A DNA stretch of 64,000 nt from Hirundichthys speculiger (GCA_018398805.1 JAGFBZ010000745.1:124001-188000); one strand, 5' to 3'. Positions 1 through 13,800 are shown, counted from the first letter of the stretch. Notes: generated by a model not told the origin, from the sequence alone. Made by a program: numbers and translations.

Positions 1-117
1 CCTTTTCAGGATAACCTATTGACCTATTGGTCAAGTGTGAGGCCCGTCATAGGTACGTCACAGCGTGGGGCCCTGGGCGACCGCCCCCTTCGCCCCCCCC
101 CCCCCTTGCGACGGCCC

Positions 118-1305
118 TGATAGTATGTACCGTCAACTACGCATACTACATACTGTGTAGTAGACAGTATGTACCGTCTGCTAAGCATACTACATACTGT
201 GTAGTAGACAGTACGTACCGTCTAAGCATACTACCTACTTTGTAGTAGACAGTACGTACCGTCTCCTAAGCATACGACATACCGTGTAGTAGACAGTACG
301 TACCATCTCCTAAACATACTATGTACTGTGTAGTAGACAGTACGTACCATATACTAAGCATACTACGTACTGTGTAGTAGACAGTATGACCGTCTACTAA
401 GCATACTACATACTGTTTAGTAGACAGTACGTACCGTCTACTAAGCATACTACATACTGTGTAGTAGACAGTACGTACCGTCTACTAAGCATACTACATA
501 CTGTGTAGTAGACAGTACGTACCGTCTACTAAGCATACTACATACTGTGTAGTAGACAGTACGTACCGTCTAAGCATACTACCTACTTTGTAGTAGACAG
601 TACGTATCGTCTGCTGAGCATACTACCTACTTTGTAGTAGACAGTACATACCGTCTGCTGAGCATACTACCTACTGTGTAGTAGACAGTACTTACCGTCT
701 GCTAAGCATACTGTGTAGTAGACAGTATGTATCATCTACTAAGCATACTACGTATTGTGTAGTAGACAGTACGTGTCATCTATTAAGCATACTACGTACT
801 GTGTAGTAGACGGTACGTACAGTCTATTAAGCATACTACGTGCTCTGCAGTAGACGGTACATACTGTCTACTAAGCATACTACGTACTGTGTAGTAGACA
901 GTACGTATCATCTACTAAGCATACTGCATACTGTGTAGTAGATGGTATGTACCGTCTACTAAGCATACTACGTACTGTGTAGTAGACAGTACACACGTCT
1001 ACTAAGCATACTACGTACTGTGTAGTAGACAGTACGTACCGTCTCCTAAGCATACGACATACCGTGTAGTAGACAGTACGTACCATCTCCTAAACATACT
1101 ATGTACTGTGTAGTAGACAGTACGTACCATATACTAAGCATACTACGTACTGTGTAGTAGACAGTATGACCGTCTACTAAGCATACTACATACTGTGTAG
1201 TAGACAGTACGTACCGTCTACTAAGCATACTACATACTGTGTAGTAGACAGTACGTACCATCTACTAAGCATACTATATACTGTGTAGTAGACGGTATGT
1301 ACTTT
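118..1305. repeat. 44-bp satellite array with hairpin-forming units
   Basis: Roughly 26 tandem units of about 44 bp, with some shortened to about 36 bp. Each unit contains GTAGTAGACAGTACGTACC followed by GTCTACTAAGCATACTAC. AGTAGAC and GTCTACT are inverted repeats around a GTACGTAC palindrome, so every unit can form small hairpins on either strand. A block of about 200 bp starting at 261 recurs almost identically at 1041, an offset of exactly 780 bp, which indicates a higher-order duplication. Short reading frames here (VLSTTQYVVCLVD-type repeats) are products of the repeat and not genes. Confidence 0.93.
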
Positions 1306-3448
1306 ATACTGATCAGGTGGACATGGTTATTGTGTCTTCTGTTTGTATGCAGAAGGTCTCCAAAGATACTGCAAGAAAAAAAAAGAAAGGATACAAAACG
1401 ACAGTCTGAGTCACAGAAAAATGGCATAAACATGCAGCAGCTGAACATCAGCAATGATGACAGATGTGAAACATTAAAATAACTGGCACGCACTTAGTAC
1501 AGGGATAGCCAAGACTGCAGCTCTGAACCAGTCGCAAGAGTTCATCCAACTGTCCAGGAATTTATACGCAGTATTTATTCCACAAGCAAACATCAGGGTA
1601 TGAGATAATATGTGGGACATAACTAACATATACATCATCCCAGAGCACACTGTCTGGGTTCAACTGGGTATCCTCGAAACCATCTCCAGTTACATGGAGG
1701 TGGATTCATGGAGGTGTGTTAAAACCTGAGCAAGAACCATCAGAGATATATGGGGAATGGGGGACAGGTCTGGGATGATAGTGTGACATCACAGCCCAGA
1801 TAAATGCACCTGCATCACAGGTCGCATGTGTTTTTTGTTAAAAACCGTTAAAACTGTTAAAAACCGTGGGTCGCATCGTAAAAGACTGACGAAGGCCACA
1901 AAGCTTGATTAACACCAACCATGTAAACTCTGCATAAGGCACAAAACAAAGAGGAAGCTAAAGAAGCTACACGAACACGCAAAAGGTCATTTAAAATAAC
2001 AAAAAGTCTTTTCCTCAAATTAGCAATTACTTACTGTGAGAAATATACAAAACATCTTATATACATAGTTCTGATTATACATGTTTGTTTTAACGGCTAC
2101 TTTGTTGAGTTAATGATTCTCCAAACTCAAGCAAACAAACTTGAGGGCTAAAATGAAGAGATACGATCAAGTTTAAACACCAACTTCTGCTTACTGCTCA
2201 CACAGAGCAGGTGGGAAATGTCGTGTAAAACTTTTTGTTGGATAATTCAAACAGACTAATGTATCTGATTATTATTATAATTTTTTTTTTTTTTGGTGCT
2301 CCAATTTTTATACAGTCTCTCTGAAACCAGTCTGGTACCCCTCCCATTCACAGTCTTTTCCACCGGTACAGAATGTACCAGACCAATCAGAGCAGGGCGG
2401 GGGCGGGCCCTTCATGTGATGACGCGTACAGGAGGGTCACGAGGCCACCGCTCAAAACAGCTAATATGGCACTAAGACCTTCACCAGCGTTCCTGCTCCA
2501 CGACCGCCACCGTTGACGTCTTTTACCGATACTAGTCTGGTCGTCTCTCTGCCGACTACACTACGTCACGTGCTCCCTTTCTCTGATTGGCTGCTTGCCT
2601 GTCCAATGGCGTCCAGAGGCGGTTTCCTCAAGATCCAAATGAAACCCGGAGGAGCAGAACTAGGCAGCGTTAACTGCTCTAAACACGATGGGACCTTCAT
2701 CAAACTGCTTTCTGTGCAGTCGAACAGCAGAAAATGCTAAACTGAACTGTATTTTTAAACTGATAAAGAAGAGATAAATGGATAGCAGATACACGCAGAA
2801 TGGACTGGTTTCTAATCTAATGTTGCAGTCTACAGATGCAAAGACACAGCAGCCAGCACTGTGGAAGTCCACGAGTATCCTTCATCGTCAGAGCGAATCA
2901 GGATTCACAAATCTGATTTGTGTATATTCTTATGGCTGAATACTAACAGGATTTGTATCTTAAATGTTGTTTTTTACCAGAACACGGTGGATCCTGGAGG
3001 TTCAGATTTATCAATGAGGACCGTCAGAGCAGCATTTAATTTAGTAGGTGGACACCAGTTTGTATCCAGTACTGTCAGTATTGAAGGTTGTCTAATGTTT
3101 GAATATGTATTTCAGAGGGAAAAAAAAAAGAAAATAAAAATGTTGTGCTGCAAAACTTTCTGGCAGCCAGACAGCAACTATTCCACAGTCCTATTTAACC
3201 CAGACACACTCCAAAGATGTAAATAAAACCCGACACAACAAGAAGCTTAGCCCGGTCTTGCCCCCCCTCTGACCTCATCATGTTCACGTCTCCAACGCCG
3301 AGCAAAAAGGGGCAACAGCATGCTAAACCACGGCATCGGAGAATGTCAGAAATGGCTTCAGAAGTCTGTTTTATCAGCAGCTGTCTGTGTTCTACTCAGT
3401 AGCAGGAGGGGAAAGTCAACGTTCGTGAATACCGGGACAGTTTTTCTA
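1306..3448. other. 3' flank of slc7a1 (untranslated or intergenic)
   Basis: No convincing coding region on either strand. If slc7a1 ends nearby, this holds its 3' untranslated region. Candidate minus-strand poly(A) signals are ATTAAA at 3035-3040 and AATAAA at 1574-1579; neither is confirmed. The rest is unique-looking, moderately AT-rich sequence with poly(T) at about 2280-2295. Confidence 0.45.
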
Positions 3449-3750
3449 TCATAACTTTCCCCAGAAGGAGTCCCACCGGAGAGGGAGCGGGAAAGGGAGC
3501 GACTCCGGCAAAACGAACTCCCACGCGCCGTCAGGACAAGCCGACACGAGGCGGCGCGCTCCGACGCCGTCTACAAATCTTCGTCGTTCTCTTCCCTGAC
3601 GTCGATGCCGTTGGGGAGCCTCTTTTTCTGTGGACATGGGCTCCAGCTCGTGGTCGAGCTTCAGGCCGTTCATCTCCGTGTCCGGAGACGTGCGGGTCCG
3701 GTCCGCCTCGGCGCTGTGATGGATGCCGTAGCAGAAGTAGATCACGAATC
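3449..3750 (-). CDS. slc7a1: slc7a1 last coding exon 12, with probable frameshift
   Basis: Starts [20 protein letters not shown], the end of the last membrane helix and the cytoplasmic tail, and continues through [16 protein letters not shown]. As read, the frame then runs into an Arg-rich stretch and stops at 3449. One base fewer in the A5 run (plus strand 3623-3627) would instead give [16 protein letters not shown] and a stop at 3571, an acidic tail and a total length nearer to other CATs. The true end is therefore probably 3571. Acceptor CTGCAG. Confidence 0.8.
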
Positions 3751-4787
3751 CTGCAGAGGAGGACAGAAACACGACGGTGTCTGAGCAAACACTGTCACTC
3801 AAGATTTAAAAATGTCTGTGAAACTTCTTCTCGTTCTAGCAGACTGAGAACAAACTCTGAGGAGTCCTGAAGCAAACGGGAAACTGAACCACCCTCAAGT
3901 TTATTACCACATCTGCTGTAGCAGCGAGCAGGGATGAAACGATATAGAAAATTTACGGTTAACGATATTACCGCGAAATTCTTAATTGCTGTACAAATGT
4001 CCAAAAACACATACATTTAAATAATTTCACAAAATCTTGTAATTTTCTTGTCATACTAAAACATCAGAAGCCAAAATTTTATCGAAATGAAACTTTCACT
4101 TTAAAAGGGCAAACAACTGGCACAGAAAGAGGTTTTATTTTAAATGAACAAAATAAATAACAGGAACAAAGCTTATTTGTCTGGTGCAAATTTAAATAAA
4201 ACACTAACAACCATAATAGGTCAAAATATGCAAACAATTATCAAGAACAAAAATTATAGTGCAAGTTCAAATGAAATAAACTTTGGACTTTAAGCTGAAC
4301 CTTAAATACGTATAAATCTGCAAATATAGAAACAGTTGTTTAGGAGCCAAATATGTTGTTATGAATTGTAGTTCACTCTGTGTGTCTGTGGGTGTCGCTG
4401 TGTTGTTACCTGAGGGTCAGGTATAAAGGTAGCTGCCTGTTATTGGTTAGGTGTTGGACCCGGAAGGGCGAAAGGTTTTTGACCGCTGTGGCGCTAACTG
4501 CCAGCGTTATGGTTGTCGGATCAGTTAATGGAATAAATTAATATTTTAACTACATCAGAAGAACATCGTTCTGGTCATTTTTCAATCGACACGCAATGGT
4601 AACGTTTACGAAATGTGAGTTAGCGAAGCGCGTCGACCAGGTTACTCTTGGTCAAACATCTTAGTAGCTTGAAGCATTAGCCTTAGCTCCTTCAAGTTGC
4701 TTCTACAAATTACAATAAAATGTAAACAAGTGCTCTGCAGACAGGATAACTGTCCTCCACCAGTCGTCCCTCTGCATTATTTAAAAA

Positions 4788-4855
<68 letters not shown>

Positions 4856-7800
4856 TTGACCTCGGATTTCGTCCTTGTAGTTGGTTGGTAAATGTTCTAC
4901 ATGCTATCATCTCTTTCTGCCATGCTAACGTTACGATGCCGATGTTACAAGCTACATATTCACACGAGACACAGTCGCGAGTCGCTCGCAGACTTGAATG
5001 AGGCTGATATTACATATCCCCGTAATCGACCGCGATAATGAGACGAAGTCAAACATCAACGGTAATCGTTATCGTGTAAAATTGTACTGAGCTTTACCAT
5101 AATACCGATAACCGTTCCATCCCTAGAAGCGAGCAGTAGGAAGGTCAATGAACAACCAAGATCACAATGCATGACAAGTACCTATCGCCATCCAGATGGA
5201 AAATCTAATCCAAGTGCCTTTATCCAGCTGCATCATCAGGTAGACGTTGACGAACATGCTGATCACAGGGACGAAGGGCAGCAGAGGGACCTGAGAGTCA
5301 GACGCAGGAGGAGGAAACAAGCTCAGGTTAGCGCGCAGCAAACATTAGATGACGTGGTGCTGAAGAGATGGCAAATCAAAACCTTGAAGGAGAGTTTTGT
5401 CTTGCTCTCGGGCTGCCTCCAGATGATGAAGACGAGGATCAGACAAACCATGAAGATGATGGTGAGGGCTACGACGCTCCACGTGGCACTGCCTCCCTGC
5501 ACCGCCAGAATACTGAAGACCAAGATCAAGCTCCCTGCAGAGGGATGGACAGTCAGGTTAAATCAGATTATCAGTCCAGCGGCTGGAAGTGGACAGAGAT
5601 CTGCAAGGCACCACTTGTAACCTATCCTGCCAGAGGATTTTCACCTGGATTATAAGAAAATAAAAAAAAAGCTTCCTTCCCGCCTTTTCATGAGAACGTT
5701 ACAGAAGCCTACCCATGACAGAGGTGCAGATGTTGACTATGAAGCCTGACAGTGCGGACGGCTCAGAGTTGTCTGGGAACAGCAGGTTCTGGAAGCTGAA
5801 CCTCTCCTCTACCCCCGGCAGGATGTCCATGCTGGGAGAACTGATGCTGTCGCTCAGCTCTGCCTCGTCCACGCTGCTGGCCCTCTGGTAGACCGGCATG
5901 GTCTGTTCAGGCTGGTACCTGAAACAGCACAACACGTTCACCACGCTGCTGATTCATGACAACCACCGCACTTTCCAGACTATAAGTCACAATTTTTTTT
6001 TTGTAGTTTGGCTGGTCTTGTTACTCAAATATCAAAAATATCCATCGTGTCATCCATGACAACAACAGGACATCGTCTACTCGAACACTGATACTGAAAA
6101 AATGACAATAGTAAACCATAAAGACTGAGAGAACACAGATATGAGACCAAAAAGAAAAATCTCTACTGCAGAATTTAAAGTGAAGATGATAAAATCTGCA
6201 GCTGAAAACAGTAATGGAGCAGCAGAAAGATGGAGGGATGAGAAACTAGTCAGAGACTGAAGAAAAGCAGAGAAACCTCTGACAGCTATGAACCAATTAG
6301 AGGAGAACCACGGACTGAAAGATGGACAGAGATGGAGGAACGAGTCCACAGATGGAGGAAGGAGTCCACAGATGGAGGAAGGAGTCCACAGATGGAGGAA
6401 TGAGTCCACAGATGGAGGAACGAGTCCACAGATGGAGAGATGAGTCCACAGATGGAGGAATGAGTCCACAGATGGAGGAACAAGTCCACAGATGGAGGAA
6501 CGAGTCCACAGATGGAGGAACGAGTCCACAGATGGAGGAACAACGAGTCCCCTGCTGGAGGAACGAGTCCACAGACGAAGAAACGAGTCCACAGATGGAG
6601 GAACGAGTCCACAGACGGAGCAACAACGAGTCCCCTGCTGGATGAACGAGTCCACAGACGGAGGAACGAGCACACAGATGGAGGAACGAGCCCACAGATG
6701 GAGGAACGAGTCCACAGATGGAGGACCGAGTCCACAGATGGAGGAAGGAGTCCACAGACGGAAGAACAAGTCCACAGACGGAGGAACGAGCCCACAGATA
6801 GAGGAACGAGCCCAGTGTTGGAGGAACGAGTCCACAGATGGAGGAACGAGTCCACTGTTGGAGGAACGAGTCCACAGATGGAGGAACGAGTCCACAGATG
6901 GAGGAAGGAGTTCACAGATCGAGGAACGAGTCCACAGACAGAGGAACAACGAGTCCCCGGCTGGAGAAACGAGTCCACAGACGAAGAAACGAGTCCACAG
7001 ATAGAGGAACGAGTCCACAGACAGAGGAACGAGTCCACAGATGGAGGAACGAGTCCATAGATGGAGGAACGAGTCCACAGATGGAGGAAGGAGTCCACAG
7101 ATGGAGGAACGAGTCCACAGATGGAGGAATGAGTACACAGATGGAGGAACGAGTCCACAGACAAAGGAACGAGTCCACAGATGGAGGAACGAGTACACAG
7201 ATCGAGGAACGAGTCCACAGACGGAGGAACAACGAGTCCACAGCTGGAGGAATGAGTCCACAGACGGAGGAACGAGTCCACAGACGGAGGAACAAGTCCA
7301 CAGATGGAGAAACAAGTCCACAGACGGAAGAAGGAAACCACAGACGGAGGAACGAGTCCACAGAGGGAGGAACGAGTCCGCAGACGGAGGAACGAGTCCA
7401 CAGACGGAGGAACGAGTCTACAGACGGAGGAAGGAGTCCACAGACGGAGGAACGAGCCCACAGATGGAGGAACGAGTCCACAGACGGAGGAAGGAGTCCA
7501 CAGACGAAGTACGAGTCCACAGATGGAGGAAAGAGTCCACAGACAGGAGGAAGGGAACCACAGACGGAGGAACGAGTCCACAGATGGAGGAATGAGTCCA
7601 CAGACGGAGGAACGAGTCCACAGACGGAGGAACGAGTCCACAGACGGAGGAACGAGTCCACAGATGGAGAAACAAGTCCACAGACGGAAGAAGGAAACCA
7701 CAGATGGAGGAATGAGTCCACAGAGGGAGGAACGAGTCCACAGACGGAGGAACGAGTCCACAGACGGAGGAACGAGTCCACAGACGGAGGAACGAGCCCA

Positions 7801-10800
7801 CAGATGGAGGAAGGAGTCCACAGACGGAGGAACGAGCCCACAGATGGAGGAATGAGTCCACAGATGGAGAAACGAGTCCACAGACAAAGGAAGGAGTCCA
7901 CAGATGGAGGAACAACGAGTCCCCGGCTGGAGGAACGAGTCCACAGATGGAGAAACCAGTCCACAGATGGAGGAACGAGTCCACAGACGGAGGAACGAGA
8001 CCACAGATGGAGGAACAACGAGTCCCCGGCTGGAGGAACGAGTCCACAGATGGAGAAACCAGTCCACAGATGGAGGAACGAGTCCACAGACGGAGGAACG
8101 AGACCACAGATGGAGGAACGAGTCCACAGATGGAGAAACCAGTCCACAGATGGAGGAACGAGTCCACAGATGGAGAAACCAGTCCACAGATGGAGGAACG
8201 AGTCCACAGACGGAGGAACGAGTCCACAGACGGAGGAACGAGTCCACAGACAGAGGAACGAGTCCACAGACGGAGGAACGAGTCCACAGATGGAGGAACG
8301 AGTCCACAGACGGAGGAACGAGTCCAGAGATGGAGGGACGAGTCCACAGACGGAGGAACAAGTCCACAGACAGAGGAACGAGTCCACAGCTGGGTCCTTG
8401 AACCTCAGGGCCTCATCAATGATCCGATTATCACCGGCTCTTATTGACCCATGAGACTTGTTTTTCCTCTTCAGGACATATTTTTTGACAGATGCGACTT
8501 ATAGTCCAGAAAATACTAATAATTATACTAATTATTTAGAGTGGCAGTCGCGTTGCCAGGTGCTGATGACAAGCGTCAGTCAAAATGGTCTCATGTCCAT
8601 TTCTCAGCAATAGCAGTTTAATTCAAGTTTAAAATAACAGGTATTCCTTGAATGTCTTTAAACATGAATGGAGCTTTGAAATTCAACAGAGATAAAGAAG
8701 TTTCCCATGTTTGTCAAAAGAATTTGAAGTAACAGAGAAAACCGCGGAAATTGTTGCAGAATCTGTATCTGCAGACTTGAATGCCTCTTCCACAAGCCTC
8801 CATCTGCATTTCCAGCTCCTCAAATTACTAAACGCAAGTGAACAAATCCTGCAAACTACAAATCTCATTCACTCTATGATGCAAGACACACCAAGACTGC
8901 CAAACATTTTATTTATGACTTTGCATTATTTACGATGAATGCAAAGTCATAAATGAAGTTTGCACATCTTAAATTCTGTGTGAATAAATGCCATGACAGC
9001 TGCATACCTCCAAGATGTTTTCATGCTCCCCCCCCCCAAAAAAAAGTTTATAACCCAAAAATGATTTTCTCTGTAAGCTCCATGTACTGTGACAACATCT
9101 ACTTATTTCCACTGTCACAGGCGCTCTGTTGTTTTGTTCCTTTGCACTCGCTGGATCAGAGGAAAATGTTTTAACCTCAGGCTGGATCGACCCTGGAATA
9201 AAAATGAGCCGGCTTGAAAGAGTGATTTCCACCTGAAACTCATGCATGGGCAAGTACAGACGAGCTCCGGTTAAACCCACACTCACCTGAGGACCAGCAC
9301 GCAGGCGGCGACTAGGGTATAAGCTAGCAGCGTCCCGATGGACATCAGGTCCACCAGGTCCTTCAGGTCAAACAGAAAGGCCATGATCGCTGAAACATGT
9401 CAGAAAGAGAGAGTTTGAAATCAAAGAGTGCATGTTATAAAAAGGTAATACGTACTGAGCTAAACATTACACCAGCTAAACATTATGTTTGCACTCGGTC
9501 GCATGCTGAGAATAGCATCACACCCAGAGGACTGATGCGTAGAGCAGCGTCACGAAGCTGGATATTCTAATAATAAGTGATTAAACATATGGAGCCCCGT
9601 TTGGGTCATAATTCAATGAATAAATGAGTCTATTATTATGAAATACAGACGTTTATTATTATGAAATACGTATCCATTATTATGAAATGTTTCCCATTAT
9701 TATTAAATACATGTTTATTATTATAAAATATATGTAATTATTATGAAACGTGTATTATTATGAAATATTTCCCATTATTATGAAAAAGTAATTATTATGA
9801 AATATATTTTTATTATTATTTAATCTTAGTTTAATGCATAATAGTTCATTTCAGAATGGCTTTTTTAAATCTAAGAATGAGTTTTTACATAATTGCTTCA
9901 TTTTTCATAAGAATGAGCTTTTACATAATAATGACATTTTGCCAGTGGGTGGGACCAGTGGTTGACCTGCACGCTCATTGGCTGATCCTTCTCCATTCTA
10001 CGCTCTGACATCGACTAGTTTTGGCCGTGAGGTCCCGTTAGCAGCGGGCCGTGGTGTCATCAAGGTGCGCTCCTAGTCCGATTGTAGCTATGGCAGCTTG
10101 GACTGAGCTACGGGAAACCTTGACGTTTCTTAGTCGATGTCAGCTTTTAACCGTAAACTGAGGTGCATTCTGCCACCTACTGGCCTGGAGTATATACACT
10201 GCACCTCTCGCCAACTATCGATATTCACTGTTCTGTTGCTGATGCCTGAATGAAAGAGCAGCCAATCACATAAATGGCTCCGCCCTCTCTGCTGTGATTG
10301 ACACACAAATCATTCTAATGAAAAACGAAACTATTATCATAATAATGGGAAACATTTTATAATAATAAATGCCTGTATTTCATAATAATAGACTCATTTA
10401 TTCATTGAATTATGACCCAAACGGGGCTCCATAGAAACAAGCATTCTGATGTGAAAAGCTTTTGTCATCTCTGGACCTGTCTGGGTCAAGAACATCCGAG
10501 AGAGTCTTGGACTGACGGGTTGTGGGGTCTCTGTGGGAGGGGTTTCACAGCCGACCTGCAGGGGGAGGCGGCTCTTGTAGGAGAAAGATGTTACCATGTT
10601 GAGGGCGCAACTGGTCTGCAAACACTTTTAGGTGGGTGCCAAGTGCCAAAATAGGATTCGTGTGAATGCCGGCAGAGCATTTCACTCCAACAGCGGTCCT
10701 GTTTACTCACGTTACCTGTCAGTGGTCACAATGTCACGATCAATCTGGGTCGAAACACTGGTATCAACGTCTAAAACCACACAGTAATCATGTGCACCCC

Positions 10801-13800
10801 AACTGCCGACGGAGCTCAAAACTAACCCTGCAGACCAAACTCCTCTTTTGGTCTCTTGATTTTCTCCAGTGAAACTTTCACCGTCACCTGACACCTTCTC
10901 TCCTCTGACCCGGACTCCCTTTATCGCCCCCCCCTCCTCAAACGCACATCTGTTTTCACCCCCCGCTCGGCTCACACCCCCTCGTCATCTTACCAGACAT
11001 GACCCCGGCAGCGACCGTGGAGGTTACGGGGGCTTTCCTCTCACTGACGTGGGCCAAGAAGCTGAAGAGCAGGCCGTCCCGTGACATGGCGAAGATGATA
11101 CGGGGCAGGGGGAACATGGAGCCCAGCAGGCTGGGGCCGGGAAGGAGGATTACGTCGCATCGGGGGTGGCAGTTGTGGGCGTGAGGTGGAAGCACAAGAG
11201 GAAAGGGGGAATTAAAAGAGGGTTAACGGGGGTCAGTGGTCAACCCAGAGGAAAGAGACAAAAATAGCTCGCAGGGTGCGAGTTGGAGGTTTGAAACGTG
11301 ACACCAGACTGGCAGCGCTGCAGAGCGACGGGGTCCAGGAGCTTTTAATATCAGCATGCAATGGCACATATGCTTCACATGCTGCCACTTTCCTTTCCAA
11401 AGCACACATATTGTGTTATGTGGCCATGCAGTTTCGCTCGGTATGTTTCCACTGTGATGGAAGAAAACCAGTGTCGTTGGGCAGATAAGCTCGACTCCCC
11501 CCCAGCTGAACGTTCACCTGGCCGAGAGAGTCGACGACGCCCCCTTTTGATGCTCAAGCTGCCGATTTCTGTGCGGTCCCTCGACGAAAGCACTTAAAAT
11601 AGCGCATGCAGCTGGCTGGATACGACTTTAAACCGCGCACACCACCGTCCCGCGGCATGAAAACAGGACGCCACTCCAGTACATGCGTGTTAGTGCCTCA
11701 CCTGCCCCTGTGCCAGAGGCGGGGGTTGCAAAAAGCGGGATTTTTGCTGTGCTGGGGCCGATCCCGGCCACGAACTTGAAAAGCAGCCCGTCATCAGCCA
11801 TAGCCCAGATCACGCGGGGCATCGGGAGCATGGCGCTCAGCAGGCTGCCGCGGGGGGAGACCAGGATGTATAGTATCCACACTTACAGCCGAGAACATGC
11901 CACGAGACATACATGAACAGAAACAGCAGCTCATACAAGACACATCAAACCCAAAATAAATACAGTAGATCGCAACAAAACAGTGGGACATGTTGTCTTC
12001 AGCAGAACTTCAGCAGGTATAAATCAAACATAGAACCACACAGCTGAAAACTAGGGGTGCACGATAACTATCGGCCGATAACAGGAAATTATGACGTCAT
12101 CCTGATAACTTCGATATCATGACGAATAGCCCCGATAACATATATATTTCTGTCAACACAGCAGTGCCTCGCTCCCTCTGAGTCTTGAATAACCGGCAGT
12201 GAATGTTATGTTCAAGTGACGTCGGCATAATCAGAAAAACTATTTCTCAGTAAAGAAAATCAAGAATACCCCCTCATGCCAGAAAACAACTCGTTAACTC
12301 GGTCATAATTTTGGTAGTTGCGGACTTGAATTGATATTCACAGTATTTTCCCACATGTTACACATAAAAAAAGAAAAAAATAGAAAAGGCCGAAAGAACG
12401 ACGAGCAAACGAGGGAACAGAGGAATTTACGTTACACCTTGAATGCAGCATTGCGGAACAGTGCTGTGAAAAAAAAGAAGAACATGGCGGCGATGGAGTG
12501 TAGAACTTGGTTAAAGTTTCAGAGGAAGATAGTTAGCTGGTTATTTATGACAAATGCTCCAAGCGAAGGAGGGAAAAATAGCACAAGCTTTGATACGTCA
12601 AACCTGATCAGCCACCTGAAACACAACCATCGCTTCCATGGAGTTTGAAATCGCGCTAACGTGAGCTAACATGAGCTAACATGAGCTAACAAGCGCTAAC
12701 GTGAGCTAACATGAGCTAACGTGAGCTAACGTGAGCTAGCCAGCAGCAAGTCAACCCCTCCCCTTCCCTCTCCTCTCTGCTCGCCATCATCTCTCTCATC
12801 TAAAGCTTCCATGAGATTAAAACAAACAAACAAAAACTACTAAATCTCATTTACTTTAATTAAAGGTATTCATTTGAACTGAACCACAAGCCAAAATCCT
12901 TTAAACATAATCTTTTGTTACTATGGAGTGCACTTTAGACTTTCGTCTAACTTGTGTCAGTACACTATGACCTGTGCATTATTTTTTATTGTCATTGAGG
13001 AATGCATCTTTTCAGTTAGTAATTCTGATGCATGTATTTCCATCAGTTCAAGGAGCCTTTATTTTTCATTGTTTTTTCTATTATTTTTCAGTCAGTAATT
13101 AACCTTATTTAAGTTGATGTGAGATATCAAATAGGTTTGTTTAATAGCTTTATAAAAATGTTTGAGAGTCTTGCCAATAGTTTTTCATTGGAAAAAATAA
13201 ATATCTGTTCATTTAAAGAGTCAAAACTGCTTTTGATTTTGTTCATAGTATTGATGTAATGATCTTAGGTATATGTGTGTGTTATCGGTATCGGCCTTTA
13301 GGAGCTGAAAGTTATCGGTTATGTTAAAAAACAGTTATCGTGCAACCCTACTCAAAACTGTTGCCTTGAAATTAAATATACCATGTAACTGTCTTTAAAA
13401 TAATGCACACAGTTCATAAACCCTCTAATCCAAGCAATAATCATTCAAATTATGTGCAAAAAAAATGCAAAGTGTCCAAGCGCTCACCTGGTGGAGAGAG
13501 CGCAGAGGGAGCCCACGGCCACGGCGTACTTGGCTCCCTCCCAGCCCACGTATTTAAAGGCCACGGGCAGAGGGCTGTTGTTGTCCAGCAGATAGTACGG
13601 CATCATGAGCGTGAGGGCGGCAGAGACGCCGAAGTAGGCGACGAAGCAGATCAGGAGCGAGGAAACGATGCCGATGGGGATGGCTCTCTGAGGGTTCTTC
13701 ACCTCCTCACCTTCAGACAAACAGTTCAGGGGAAAATATATATATATAAATAAATAAAATTGAAAAAACTGTGCGAACCAAGGTTATTATCGTTAACGAA

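Noticed and set aside
266..1493. Several 60-87 codon frames across the 5' satellite
   Set aside because: They follow the 44-bp repeat and recur wherever the unit does.
2861..3226. A 121-codon plus-strand frame downstream of slc7a1
   Set aside because: No domain, no splice or promoter context, and it lies in the probable 3' untranslated region of the opposite strand.
6077..8454. Very long open frames (up to 693 codons minus, 538 plus) of [15 protein letters not shown] or [12 protein letters not shown] repeats
   Set aside because: They exist in several frames on both strands because the 20-bp repeat lacks frequent stops. No non-repeat coding sequence, and they lie inside a slc7a1 intron.
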